Positions 7,158 through 15,501 of a stretch of 64,000 bases of DNA are shown one piece after another; positions within the stretch are counted from its first letter, which is position 1, and each line of letters starts with the position of its first letter. The notes under the pieces are model-generated. The model worked only from the letters and a program-made list of their open reading frames with translations. It ran no database searches and was not told the origin of the DNA. The DNA comes from Phytomonospora endophytica (GTDB lineage: Bacteria; Actinomycetota; Actinomycetes; Mycobacteriales; Micromonosporaceae): NCBI RefSeq assembly GCF_014202425.1, contig NZ_JACHGT010000002.1, positions 186,001 through 250,000 of the forward strand. Reading direction: 5' to 3'. A program made the translations under genes and the position numbers.

Positions 7158-8384
7158 TTATGTGGGTTCGTTGATGACGTGGTCGCGGGCGGTGAGGCGG
7201 CGGACGGCCCCGGGCGGCCGGATGGCGAGGAGCGGGAAGATCAGGACCGACAGCATCGCCGCGCCGACCAGCGCCGATTCGGTCGCCGCGGAGATCCGGC
7301 CGGTGGCGACGCCGATGCCGGCGACGACCACGACGAGGGGCAGCTGCGTCGAGGCGAGCAGCGACAGGGTCGTGCGTTCGGCCTTGTCGAAGTCCTTGCG
7401 CAGGATCACGAAGGTGACCACGCCGCGGATGAGCAGGAACATCGCCAGGATCGCCGGGAGGGCGAGCAGCGCGCCGGGGCTGTCGAGGAGGGCCTTGAGG
7501 TCGTAGCCGATGCCGGTGGTGACGAAGAAGAAGGGCACGAGGAACCCGAAGCCGACGGCGTCGAGCTTGGAGGCGACGAGTTCGGCCTCCTCCTCTTCGA
7601 TGGTGGAGATGAGCAGGCGGATGACGACGCCGGCGACGAAGCCGCCGAGGACGATGTCGAGGCCGAGCTCGTAGGAGATCCAGATCATCAGCACGACCAT
7701 GAGCATCGCCAGGCGGACGGCGAACTGGACGCTCGTGCCGAGGGTCGCCGACAGCAGCCGCCCGACGCGTTCGGAGCGCGGCCGCATGGCCGCCCAGGCG
7801 GCGATGATGGCGAGGACGACGAAGCCGGCGCGCACCCAGGCCGGATGGTCCTCGGTGCTGGTCGTGCCGAACAGGACGGTGATGGCGATCATCGGCGCGA
7901 ACTCGCCGACGGCGCCGATGGCCATGATGTGCGCGCCGACCTTGGTGGGGAGCATCCCGGCGTCGCGGATCATCGGCAGGATCGTGCCGAGGGCGGTGGT
8001 GCAGACGGCGACGCCGACGATGAGGCCGACGTCGAGGTCGCGGGTGACGGCGGTCGACACGCCGAGGGCGGCGACGATGCCGATGAGCCAGCCGGCGCCG
8101 CCGAGGACGAGCGGGCGGCCTTTGATCCGGCCGAACTCGATCTCGTAGCCGGCCAGGAAGAACAGCATGGCCAGGCCGAGGTCGTGGAAGCGGTTGGTGA
8201 CGTCGTTCTCGGCGACCAGCGCGGAGACCGAGGGCCCGAGCAGGATGCCGAGCACGATCTCCAGGACCGTCGACGGGATGGGCACCCAGCGGGCGATCCG
8301 GTCCGACAGCAGCGGCGCGAACACGGCCGCGGCGAAGATCAGCGTGAGCCCGAAAAACGCATCGGCGTCAGAAATGTCCGTCAC
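7158..8384 (-). CDS. Cation:proton antiporter, CPA2 family (KefB/NapA-like)
   Basis: A 408-residue integral membrane protein with about 12 hydrophobic segments, matching the Na+/H+ exchanger domain of the CPA2 family. Visible markers are IPSTVLEIVLGILLGPSVS, LAMLFFLAGYEIEFG and the repeated glycine-rich helices. The usual C-terminal TrkA-N/RCK regulatory domain is absent; the protein ends shortly after the last membrane helix. It probably exchanges Na+ or K+ for H+ in pH or ion homeostasis. The start at 8384 faces the divergent cation-diffusion facilitator gene at 8548 across a 163-base spacer. Confidence 0.9.
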   Translation of the reverse strand: MTDISDADAFFGLTLIFAAAVFAPLLSDRIARWVPIPSTVLEIVLGILLGPSVSALVAENDVTNRFHDLGLAMLFFLAGYEIEFGRIKGRPLVLGGAGWLIGIVAALGVSTAVTRDLDVGLIVGVAVCTTALGTILPMIRDAGMLPTKVGAHIMAIGAVGEFAPMIAITVLFGTTSTEDHPAWVRAGFVVLAIIAAWAAMRPRSERVGRLLSATLGTSVQFAVRLAMLMVVLMIWISYELGLDIVLGGFVAGVVIRLLISTIEEEEAELVASKLDAVGFGFLVPFFFVTTGIGYDLKALLDSPGALLALPAILAMFLLIRGVVTFVILRKDFDKAERTTLSLLASTQLPLVVVVAGIGVATGRISAATESALVGAAMLSVLIFPLLAIRPPGAVRRLTARDHVINEPT

Positions 8385-8465
8385 TGGGACAGGGTAGGAG
8401 GGCCGGGCCGCCGCCGACCGCCTAAAGCCCGCGTGTCGACGGACGTGAACGCCATTCCCTGAATT

Positions 8466-8491
8466 TCGACACTTCGGAACGCAAGTGTCGA
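8466..8491. promoter_or_regulatory. Inverted repeat in the antiporter/CDF divergent promoter region
   Basis: Nine-base perfect arms, TCGACACTT (8466-8474) and AAGTGTCGA (8483-8491), are separated by 8 bases between the two divergent ion-transport genes. It is about 57 bases before the CDF start. It could be an operator for a metal-responsive repressor or a transcript hairpin; the regulator is not identified. Confidence 0.5.
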
Positions 8492-8547
8492 TAAGCGGTG
8501 ACAGTGGACAATGACTTGCGGGAACACGACGTCAGGGAGGGCGACGC

Positions 8548-9456
8548 ATGGGTGCAGGACACGACCACGGCGCGAAGAGCCTCGGTGAGGCGCATCGGGG
8601 GCGGTTGCTCTGGGCCTTCGCCATCACCGCCGGCTTCATGCTGCTCGAACTCGCCGGGGGCATCGTCTCCGGTTCGCTGGCGCTGATCTCCGACGCCGGG
8701 CACATGTTCACCGACGCCCTCGGCATCGGCATGGCCCTCGCGGCGATCTTCGCGATCCGGCGCGCCGACGGCCGCCCGCACCGGACCTTCGGCCTCTACC
8801 GGCTGGAGGTGCTGGCGGCGCTGGCCAACGCGGCGCTGCTGTTCGGCGTGGCGGTGTGGGTGCTGGTGGAGTCGGTCCGGCGGGTCGGCGAACCGCCCGA
8901 GGTCCGCACGGGCCTGATGCTCGCCATCGCGGTGGCCGGCCTGATCGCCAACATCATCTGCTTCCTGCTGCTCCAGCAGGGCGCCAAGGAGTCCATCAAC
9001 GTCCGGGGCGCCTACCTGGAGGTCCTCGGTGACCTGCTCGGTTCGGTCGGCGTCATCGGGGCCGCGCTGATCATCGAGTTCACCGGCTGGTGGTACGCCG
9101 ACCCGATCATGGCGATCGCGGTGGGCGTGTTCATCCTCCCGCGGACCTGGCGGCTTGGCCGCGACGCGCTGCGGATCCTGCTCCAGTCGGCGCCGAAGGG
9201 CATGGACCTCGACGCCGTCACCCGCACCCTCAACGAGGTGCCGGGCGTCGAGGACGTCCACGACCTGCACGTCTGGACCCTCACCTCGGGCATGGACGTC
9301 GCCTCGGTCCACCTGTCCATCAACGCCGGCGCCGACCTCGGCGACGTGCTCGGCGAGGCCCGCGAGGCGCTGCACGAGCACTACGGCATCGACCACGCCA
9401 CCCTCCAGGTCGAACCCGCCGGAAGCAGCAAGGCCTGCGAGTCGCTGTCCTGGTGA
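8548..9456 (+). CDS. Cation diffusion facilitator (CzcD/ZitB-type metal efflux)
   Basis: A 302-residue transporter exporting divalent metals, probably Zn2+ or Co2+, in exchange for protons. It has six membrane segments. The metal-site motif of helix 2 is clear (SDAGHMFTDALG: His and Asp), as is that of helix 5 (EVLGDLLGSVG). The cytoplasmic C-terminal ferredoxin-like domain has VEDVHDLHVWTL with the dimer-site His. There is no long His-rich loop between helices 4 and 5. The ATG is preceded by AGGGAGGG. The gene is divergent from the CPA2 antiporter and ends at a bidirectional terminator. Confidence 0.93.
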   Translation: MGAGHDHGAKSLGEAHRGRLLWAFAITAGFMLLELAGGIVSGSLALISDAGHMFTDALGIGMALAAIFAIRRADGRPHRTFGLYRLEVLAALANAALLFGVAVWVLVESVRRVGEPPEVRTGLMLAIAVAGLIANIICFLLLQQGAKESINVRGAYLEVLGDLLGSVGVIGAALIIEFTGWWYADPIMAIAVGVFILPRTWRLGRDALRILLQSAPKGMDLDAVTRTLNEVPGVEDVHDLHVWTLTSGMDVASVHLSINAGADLGDVLGEAREALHEHYGIDHATLQVEPAGSSKACESLSW

Positions 9457-9465
9457 CGGACACGT

Positions 9466-9500
9466 GAAACGGCCCCCGGGTTTCCCCCGGGGGCCGTTTC
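9466..9500. terminator. Bidirectional terminator between CDF and DUF1269 genes
   Basis: A 15-base-pair perfect stem (9466-9480 with 9486-9500) with GAAAC/GTTTC ends lies between convergent genes. The A-rich and T-rich stem bases fit termination from either side. Confidence 0.85.
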
Positions 9501-9510
9501 CGTACGCGGA

Positions 9511-10023
9511 CTAGGCCGCCTGGCCGGCGACCTCGCGCTGCCGGGCCTCGATGGCCTCGCGCAGGCTGTTCTCGGCCTCGGTGTCGAGCGAGGTGTGCAT
9601 GAGCTTGCCGCCGTACTGGCCGAGCTCGTTGAGGACCTTGTCCTCCGTCGCGCTCCGCACCAGCACCACCAGCGCCGCCCCACCGTTCTGGAGCTCGGTG
9701 CCCAGCTGCTTCATGAAGTTGTCGTCGATGCCGGTGTCGGTCATCGCGCCGCCGGCCGCGCCGGCCGCCGCGCCCACCGCCATGCCGAGCAGCGGCGCGA
9801 AGAAGAGCAGGCCGATCAGCCCGCCCCACAAGACACCGCCGGTCGCGCCGATCGCGGTGTTCGAGCCGGTCTGGCGCAACTTGACCTTGCCGTCGCCCCG
9901 CCGCTCGACGACGACCGCGTCCTCTAGCTTGATCAGCTCACCTTTCTGCATCTCGATGAGCTTGCCGAGCACCGTCTGCGCGGTCTCCGGATCCGGGTAC
10001 GCCACCGCAACGAGATAGCTCAC
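9511..10023 (-). CDS. DUF1269 membrane protein
   Basis: A 170-residue protein of the DUF1269 family. An N-terminal domain (YLVAVAYPDPETAQTVL, then LEDAVVVERRGDGKVKL) is followed by a Gly/Ala-rich hairpin of hydrophobic segments (GGVLWGGLIGLLFFAPLLG, AAAGAAGGAMTD) and a C-terminal domain with ALVVLVRSATEDKVL. The GTG start at 10023, preceded by AGGGAAG, is preferred to upstream in-frame codons because the family starts at this strand. It is transcribed alone toward the shared terminator. The function is unknown; family members are often stress-associated membrane proteins. Confidence 0.9.
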   Translation of the reverse strand: MSYLVAVAYPDPETAQTVLGKLIEMQKGELIKLEDAVVVERRGDGKVKLRQTGSNTAIGATGGVLWGGLIGLLFFAPLLGMAVGAAAGAAGGAMTDTGIDDNFMKQLGTELQNGGAALVVLVRSATEDKVLNELGQYGGKLMHTSLDTEAENSLREAIEARQREVAGQAA

Positions 10024-10133
10024 TGGACTTCCCTTCCCTTCTGGAGTTCGGTTGTCGCCGAGCCCATCCTGCCCCATACGCGTAATTCACGCATGTCATC
10101 CCGATAGAAGGTGATTTAGGCGAAAATGACGCA

Positions 10134-11165
10134 ATGACCAGGATCACCCGCGTTCTGTCGTCGCTAGTCTTCGCCTCGGCCGTCCTGCTGCTCGGCGGCT
10201 GCACCGCCGGCGCCTTCGACCCCAAGAACGCCCAGGAACCCGCCGACGGACTCACCCTCCAGGAGAACTACCAGCAGGTCGTCGAGAAGGTGCTCCCCTC
10301 GGTCGTCGAGATCACCACCGCCGAGGGCCTGGGCTCCGGGATCATCTACGACGACGCCGGGCACGTCGTCACCAACGCCCACGTCGTCGGCTCCGCCACG
10401 ACCTTCGAGGTCACGCCCGCCGTCGGCGGCGACACCCTCGAAGCGACCCTCGTGGCCAGCTACCCCGCCGAGGACATCGCCGTCATCCAGGTGCGCGGCG
10501 ACCTCCCCGGCAGCCCCGCGACCTTCGCCGACTCCACCCAGCTCAAGGTCGGCCAGATCGTCCTGGCCATGGGCAACCCCCTCGGCCTCACCGGCAGCGT
10601 CAGCCAGGGCATCGTCTCGGCCGTCGGCCGCACCGAGACCGAACGCCGCACCGCCGACTCCCCCGGCGCGACCCTCGCCGACATGATCCAGACGACCGCC
10701 GCGATCAACCCCGGCAACAGCGGCGGGGCGCTCGCCGACCTCGCCGGCAACGTCGTCGGCATCCCCACCCTCGCGGCGACCGGCGCGCAGGACGGCGCCG
10801 CCGCCCCGGGCATCGGTTTCGCGATCTCGGCGAGCACCGCCACCCGCATCGCCGACCAGCTGATCGCCGACGGGAAGGTCGTCGACTCCGACCGGGCCGC
10901 GCTCGGCGTGACCGTCCGCGGGGTCATCGACTCGCAGTCGCGCGCACTCGGCGTCGGGGTCGTCGCCGTCAACGCCGGGGGCCCGGCGGCGACGGCCGGA
11001 ATCCAGCCCGGCGACATCATCACGGCCATTGACGGCACTCCCATTCCGACCGTCACCGAGCTCAATGTCCTCCTCGCTTCGAAAAAGCCCGGGGATCAGG
11101 TCACGGTGACCATTACCCGCGCCGATTCGAACATGGACGTCCCCGTCACACTCGGTGAGTTGTAA
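10134..11165 (+). CDS. HtrA/DegP-like S1C serine protease with PDZ domain, lipoprotein
   Basis: A 343-residue extracytoplasmic protease or chaperone. The signal peptide ends in the lipobox LLGGC (C23). The trypsin-like domain carries the triad H83 (TNAHVVG), D114 (AEDIAVIQV) and S196 (GNSGGAL). A C-terminal PDZ domain (about residues 255-340, GVVAVNAGGPAATAGIQPGDIITAIDG) closes the protein. It likely handles misfolded envelope proteins. It differs from the second S1C protease at 44100, which has a membrane anchor and no PDZ. It is monocistronic; a GC-rich hairpin-like stretch follows at about 11168-11199. Confidence 0.93.
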   Translation: MTRITRVLSSLVFASAVLLLGGCTAGAFDPKNAQEPADGLTLQENYQQVVEKVLPSVVEITTAEGLGSGIIYDDAGHVVTNAHVVGSATTFEVTPAVGGDTLEATLVASYPAEDIAVIQVRGDLPGSPATFADSTQLKVGQIVLAMGNPLGLTGSVSQGIVSAVGRTETERRTADSPGATLADMIQTTAAINPGNSGGALADLAGNVVGIPTLAATGAQDGAAAPGIGFAISASTATRIADQLIADGKVVDSDRAALGVTVRGVIDSQSRALGVGVVAVNAGGPAATAGIQPGDIITAIDGTPIPTVTELNVLLASKKPGDQVTVTITRADSNMDVPVTLGEL

Positions 11166-11435
11166 GGCCCCGGGCCGCCCGCGCCGGGCCACCCGGGGAA
11201 GCTCCGGAAGAGGGGGTGTTTCCCCAGGTGGCGCCCTTGAATCGGACCGCCGGACAGACGACCTCGGATCGGCCGAACAGATGGTAATCGGGCGGTCGTG
11301 CGCCTGCGCGCGGAAGGGTTAGCGAGGTCACATTCCCGCGGTGTCACCAAATGGCCGAACACCGCGTGATGATGGGTGGCGCGGCGATGCGGCCGCCCTT
11401 TCTCCCACCCGGCACTACCTTTCTAGGAACACCCG

Positions 11436-12917
11436 TTGAGCATCCCCATGCCCGCATTCGCGGCCGCTCCCGCACGCCCCCACAACGCCTCCGGCACCTC
11501 CGGCACCTTCCATGGATGGCGCATGGTCGGCTATGCCGCCGTGCTCCTCGCGCTGACCGCGCCCGGCCAGACCGCCGCCGTCTCGGTCTTCATCGACCCC
11601 ATGCTCGCCGGGCTCGGGATCTCTCGCTCCACCGTGTCGATCGCCTACATGCTCGGCACGCTCAGCGGTGCCGTCGCGATGCCGTTCATCGGGAAGCTCG
11701 TCGACCGGCACGGCTCGCGCCGGGCCATCACCGTGATCGCCGTGCTGCTCGGCGCGGTCCTGGTCGCGATGGCCGCGGTCGGTGAGATCTTCGGCCTGAC
11801 CGCCGGTTTCATCGGGATCCGCATGCTCGGCCAGGGCGCGCTCGGCCTGGCCGCCACGACCATCGCCTCGCACTGGTTCGACCGCCGCCGCGGCATCGCC
11901 ACCGGCGTCGTGTCGGCCTTCGGGCTGGCCGGCATCTGCCTGGCCCCGATCGGCCTGGAGCGGCTGATCTCGGCCACGAACTGGCAGACCGCATGGCTCG
12001 TGCAGGGTGTCGCGGTGTGGGCGATCGCGATCCCGATCGCGGTCTTCGGCCTGCGCAACCGGCCCGCCGACGTCGGCCAGTTCGTCGACGGCGAGGCCCC
12101 GACCGTCGACACCCTCCGCGACCAGGGCGGCATGACCCGCGCGGAGGCCATGCGCACCCCGTACTTCTGGGTGCTCTGCGCGGCCGTCGGCGTCACGGCG
12201 CTGCTCACGACCGCGATCGCCTTCCACCAGATCGACCTGCTGGCCGCGCGCGGCCTGTCGGCCGCCGACGCCGCCGGGAACTTCCTGCCGCAGACGGTCG
12301 CGGGCACGCTCGTCGCGCTGGGCGCCGGGATGATCCTCGACAAGGCCAGCCCGCGCCTGCTCATCGCGGTGACCGTCGGCCTGCTCGCCGTGGGCATGCT
12401 GTGGGCCGCGGTCGTCACGCCGGGCCTGTCGGCGATCGGTTTCGGGCTCGTCCTCGGCGCGGCCGGCTACCTGATCTCCCCGGTCGGCGACGGCCTGGCG
12501 CCGCGTCTGTTCGGCGTGCGGCACATCGGCGCGATCCGCGGGACGATGGCCGCGATCAGCGTCGCCAGCAGCGCCTTCGGGCCGCTGATGTTCACGCTGC
12601 TGCACGACGCGGGCGGCTCCTACACGCTGCCGCTGGTGGTCTCGGCGGCGCTGCCGATGGCCGTCGGCGTCGCCGCCTACGCGATCCGGCTCCCGGAGCC
12701 GTCGCGGACGGTGCCCGAGGCGCAGTTCGTCGGCACGCACGGGATCGGCACGACGTGCTGCGTCGACGGTGACGGCGAGCAGGCTGTACTCAACCTGCGC
12801 CCGGTCTCGCGGACCCGCCCGGTCAGTTCCCGCGCGCAGACCCGCCCGTGGGCACGCCGGATGGCGAAGTCGGCGTGCGCGCACGAGCAGCGCCGGGAGC
12901 AGCCGGCGGAGGTCTAG
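11436..12917 (+). CDS. Major facilitator superfamily transporter (OFA/monocarboxylate type)
   Basis: A 493-residue 12-helix permease. The MFS loop 2-3 motif is visible (GKLVDRHGSRRAI), and SRSTVSIAYMLGTLSGAVAMPF resembles oxalate/formate and monocarboxylate porters (OFA/MCT class). The hydrophilic C-terminal ~70 residues are Arg-rich. The TTG start at 11436, eight bases after AGGAA, is preferred; an ATG at 11448 would shorten the product by four residues. About 270 bases upstream hold no gene. The substrate is not determined. Confidence 0.85.
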   Translation: MSIPMPAFAAAPARPHNASGTSGTFHGWRMVGYAAVLLALTAPGQTAAVSVFIDPMLAGLGISRSTVSIAYMLGTLSGAVAMPFIGKLVDRHGSRRAITVIAVLLGAVLVAMAAVGEIFGLTAGFIGIRMLGQGALGLAATTIASHWFDRRRGIATGVVSAFGLAGICLAPIGLERLISATNWQTAWLVQGVAVWAIAIPIAVFGLRNRPADVGQFVDGEAPTVDTLRDQGGMTRAEAMRTPYFWVLCAAVGVTALLTTAIAFHQIDLLAARGLSAADAAGNFLPQTVAGTLVALGAGMILDKASPRLLIAVTVGLLAVGMLWAAVVTPGLSAIGFGLVLGAAGYLISPVGDGLAPRLFGVRHIGAIRGTMAAISVASSAFGPLMFTLLHDAGGSYTLPLVVSAALPMAVGVAAYAIRLPEPSRTVPEAQFVGTHGIGTTCCVDGDGEQAVLNLRPVSRTRPVSSRAQTRPWARRMAKSACAHEQRREQPAEV

Positions 12918-12935
12918 GCCTCGCGCTTCAGCGAA

Positions 12936-12971
12936 AAGGGGATGTCGCACCGATCGGTGCGACATCCCCTT
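12936..12971 (+). terminator. Perfect 36-base palindrome, terminator of the MFS gene
   Basis: AAGGGGATGTCGCACCGA is followed at once by its exact reverse complement, centred on CGATCG, 18 bases after the MFS stop. Stability and position fit a terminator. The lack of an unpaired loop is unusual, so a dimeric-protein site is also possible. Confidence 0.7.
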
Positions 12972-13099
12972 ACGCCTTCGTCCCTGTTCTCGGTGCCGTC
13001 TCCCGTTTCGCGCCCCACGCGCGAGAGGAGGACGATCGACGTCTCCGGCGTCACGATCGCGGTCTGGGGGAAAGTCCAGGCGATCGCTCCGCCGGCCCG

Positions 13100-13456
13100 T
13101 CAGGCCGCCGAGAGCGTACGGGCCGGGTCGTCTCGTTGTTCCACTTCGCGCGCGCTGGTCCGGGTAGTGGCACGCGTGCGCCTCGTAGTCGCGATGGCGG
13201 CCGGGACGGCCTCCGGGTTGTGACGCAAGAACCGGTTCGACGCCTCCCACGCGTCGCCGATCTGTCCGTCCCAGCAGAGCCAGGAGTGGCACGGCCAGGC
13301 CTGGCCGCACTCGGTGCACTTCTTCTCGCCCAGTCGCGGCGTGTGCCGCTTCCACCAGCGGACCTGAACGGTCCACAGCCCGGGGCAGATGACCCCCACC
13401 GGGGCGTCCTCCGGCGGCGGATTGTTCAAGTCGAACGGGCTCCTCACGTTCCCCAC
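13100..13456 (-). CDS. Small Cys/Trp-rich actinobacterial protein of unknown function
   Basis: A 118-residue soluble protein. The central part has WWKRHTPRLGEKKCTECGQAWPCHSW, with CxxC and a third Cys that could bind a metal or form a disulfide. The C-terminal third is Arg/Thr-rich and probably disordered. Similar small proteins occur beside XRE/DUF5753 and DUF397 genes in actinomycetes; here it is divergent from the XRE gene at 13643. No known enzymatic motif is present. The ATG at 13456 is the only good start seen. Confidence 0.65.
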   Translation of the reverse strand: MGNVRSPFDLNNPPPEDAPVGVICPGLWTVQVRWWKRHTPRLGEKKCTECGQAWPCHSWLCWDGQIGDAWEASNRFLRHNPEAVPAAIATTRRTRATTRTSAREVEQRDDPARTLSAA

Positions 13457-13536
13457 CCTTCGTGATGATCACGATCCACGATTGCCGCGGCTCGCATTTT
13501 GGGGTTCCCACCGTTGTGATGTTCTAGAGTGGAGAA

Positions 13537-13561
13537 TTGCAGATGCAGGTTGTCTCTGCAA
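13537..13561. promoter_or_regulatory. Inverted repeat upstream of the XRE regulator
   Basis: TTGCAGA (13537-13543) and TCTGCAA (13555-13561) form a 7-11-7 inverted repeat about 82 bases before the XRE start, in the divergent spacer. It is a candidate autoregulatory operator, on position and symmetry alone. Confidence 0.4.
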
Positions 13562-13642
13562 CCGGGATCAGCGATTCGGGGACAAGATTTTTTGTATCCA
13601 GGCTGGCGGGTCACTCGGATGGCCGACCCAGGGAGGTGTGAG

Positions 13643-14659
13643 ATGGCAGGAGAATCGAACGCGCGGGGACCGGTGGGGTCCACCGATGAAGTCGGGAACG
13701 CGCCAGGAGGCGAAGAGTTGGTACCAGGGGCGAAGTCGCGAGGGGCGAATCCGACGGTGCGCAGACGCAGTCTCGGCGCGCGTCTGCGCGACATCCGGGA
13801 AAAGGCCGGTGTCACCGCCGACGAGGCGGCCATGGCGCTCGACGTCCACTCGTCGACCATCTACCGGATCGAGCGCGGCAAGGTCGGCATCAAGCCGCGC
13901 GACGTCAAGACGCTGCTGAACAGGTACGGGATCGACGACGAGGAGCAGCTCGGCGAGCTGGAGGGCCTGGCCCGGGAGGGCCGCCAGCGCGGGTGGTGGG
14001 CGAAGTACTCCGACACGATCTCGCCTCCGTACGCGACCTACATCGGCCTGGAGTCCGAGGCCAACTACCTCTACATATACGACGCCATCATCATCAACGG
14101 CCTCCTGCAGACCCGCGAGTACGCCGAAAGTTCCTTCAAGTTCGCTCCGGCGGGTGACCCCAAGCAGATCGGGACGCGCATCCAGCTGCGGATGGACCGG
14201 CAGGAGCGCCTGCGGCTGCTCAAGGAGGGCGCGGAGCTGCGCGACCAGTCCGACGACGAGCCGACCGGCCAGTCGCGGCCCCTGCAGTTGTGGGCGGTCA
14301 TCGACGAGGCGGCCCTGCGCCGGATGATCGGCGGCAAGGAGGTGATGGAGCAGCAGCTGTCGCACCTGATCGAGATCGCGCAGTACGACGGCGTGACCTT
14401 GCAGGTGCTGCCCTTCGACGGCGGCGCCTATCCGGGGATGCTCGGCACCTTCACGATCCTGCGTTTCGCCGGCGCCGATCCCGACGTCGTCTACATCGAG
14501 GGCAAGACGGGCGACGTGTACGAGGAGACCGAGGAGCAGGTGCGGCCCTACTGGCAGATCTTCGATTCACTGCGGGCGGCGGCGCTGAGCCCGGTGGACA
14601 CCCTGGAGAGGCTGCGGCAGCGGCTTCGCGACGTCAAGGACGGCGTGAGCGACGTCTGA
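13643..14659 (+). CDS. XRE-family regulator with DUF5753 domain
   Basis: A 338-residue DNA-binding regulator. After a Gly/Asn-rich leader of about 45 residues comes a lambda-repressor-like helix-turn-helix (LGARLRDIREKAGVTADEAA, HSSTIYRIERGK). The DUF5753 ligand/protein-binding domain fills the rest (IINGLLQTREYAES, VIDEAALRRMIGG, QYDGVTLQVLPF, VYIEGKTGD). The start at 13643 follows GGGAGG. The family is typically paired with DUF397 proteins, and one lies just downstream on the opposite strand at 14730. Such pairs influence antibiotic production and development in Streptomyces (BldB/AbaA-like systems); the target here is unknown. Confidence 0.92.
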   Translation: MAGESNARGPVGSTDEVGNAPGGEELVPGAKSRGANPTVRRRSLGARLRDIREKAGVTADEAAMALDVHSSTIYRIERGKVGIKPRDVKTLLNRYGIDDEEQLGELEGLAREGRQRGWWAKYSDTISPPYATYIGLESEANYLYIYDAIIINGLLQTREYAESSFKFAPAGDPKQIGTRIQLRMDRQERLRLLKEGAELRDQSDDEPTGQSRPLQLWAVIDEAALRRMIGGKEVMEQQLSHLIEIAQYDGVTLQVLPFDGGAYPGMLGTFTILRFAGADPDVVYIEGKTGDVYEETEEQVRPYWQIFDSLRAAALSPVDTLERLRQRLRDVKDGVSDV

Positions 14660-14679
14660 GCGGTTCGCTTTTTGGACAC

Positions 14680-14723
14680 GGACGTGGGGCCCGGCCACCG
14701 GAACCGGTGGCCGGGCCCCACGT
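14680..14723. terminator. Bidirectional terminator between XRE and DUF397 genes
   Basis: A 21-base-pair perfect GC-rich stem (14680-14700 with 14703-14723) with a formal two-base loop lies between convergent stops. A T-run (TTTTT) precedes it at about 14668. Confidence 0.85.
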
Positions 14724-14729
14724 CACTCG

Positions 14730-14912
14730 TCACATGCGGTCGGTACGAAGATCGGCGATCAGACGGTGCCATTCGGCGAATCCGACGCTCAGCGTCGGCC
14801 CGCTCTTGTCCTTCGTATCGCGCACCTCGACGGAGGTCGCGTCGAGTCGGGCCTCGACGCACGCACCTTCGTGACCGGAGTAAGAGCTCTTATGCCATTG
14901 CCTCGTCAGCAT
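14730..14912 (-). CDS. DUF397 small regulatory partner protein
   Basis: A 60-residue DUF397 protein. The family signature is complete: WHKSSYSGHEGACVEAR, then VEVRDTKDKSGPTLSVG, then FAEWHRLIADL. DUF397 proteins work with XRE/DUF5753 regulators, like the one converging from 13643, probably as antagonists or partners. The ATG at 14912 with AAAGG eight bases upstream gives the usual length; a GTG at 14921 would add three residues. Confidence 0.92.
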   Translation of the reverse strand: MLTRQWHKSSYSGHEGACVEARLDATSVEVRDTKDKSGPTLSVGFAEWHRLIADLRTDRM

Positions 14913-15436
14913 TGCTCCCACCTTTCTAGAACCTTGGGCTAGGGTGTCGGCCGCTGCGGCGAACGCCAGCGGTCAACGGTGTTGTGGAATTGCGGATATC
15001 TGTCACTGTCAGACAGGCGACAGGGCCGGGGACGGTGTTCCACGGGATCCTGTTGTAGTTTCCGCAATCGCGATCGTCCCGCAAATGCCGGTGTGCATGA
15101 CGGACAGGGTGTGCGACGTCGTCGCCTTCCATTCGATCGGCGGCTAACGGATTACGCCTGCTGGAAGGAGTGCGCGATCGCCCGTCGACGCTCGCGACCC
15201 GCCTCCGAACAGGCCGACTGCCAGCTTTGTTGTTGCGCGTAGGTCAGGTTATGCGCTGCGCGTGCGGTTTTCGCCCGACATTCACCGGATCGAGTTGTCG
15301 GGAACCGGTCAGATCGCACAAGTACGTCTCAGCGGTGATCATCCGGTCACGCTCCAACACGTTCTAGGTCGTTACGTACCCAACGCGTAGCGGAACGTAT
15401 CGGCAGGTGGGCGGATGATGCGGGAGCGTGAATAAC
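14913..15436. other. Gene-free, relatively AT-rich spacer of about 520 bases
   Basis: No open frame here has convincing codon use or a ribosome-binding site. Base composition is visibly less GC-rich than the flanks (around 55-60% by eye in 15241-15300). It holds the DUF397 promoter and several short repeats, such as CTGTCACTGTCAGACAGG near 15002. A strong hairpin at 15437-15468 closes it on the right. A small RNA on the plus strand ending at that hairpin is possible but unsupported. Confidence 0.4.
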
Positions 15437-15468
15437 TGAAAGGCCCGGATGCTGTTCCGGGCCTTTCA
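15437..15468 (-). terminator. Terminator of the fucosidase/ABC operon
   Basis: A 13-base-pair perfect stem, TGAAAGGCCCGGA with TCCGGGCCTTTCA, and a 6-base loop lie 34 bases beyond the fucosidase stop. The stem ends are A/T-rich, so it may work in both directions. Confidence 0.8.
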
Positions 15469-15501
15469 CTGCACAGGTTCACGAGCGGTGCTCTCGTGCG
15501 T

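Noticed and set aside
11168-11435. Riboswitch before the MFS gene
   Set aside because: The GC-rich hairpin sequence fits no riboswitch consensus that I can recall.
11415-13511. Long minus-strand frame antisense to the MFS gene
   Set aside because: Codon pattern and Arg/Asp-rich composition are those of a shadow of the high-GC MFS gene.
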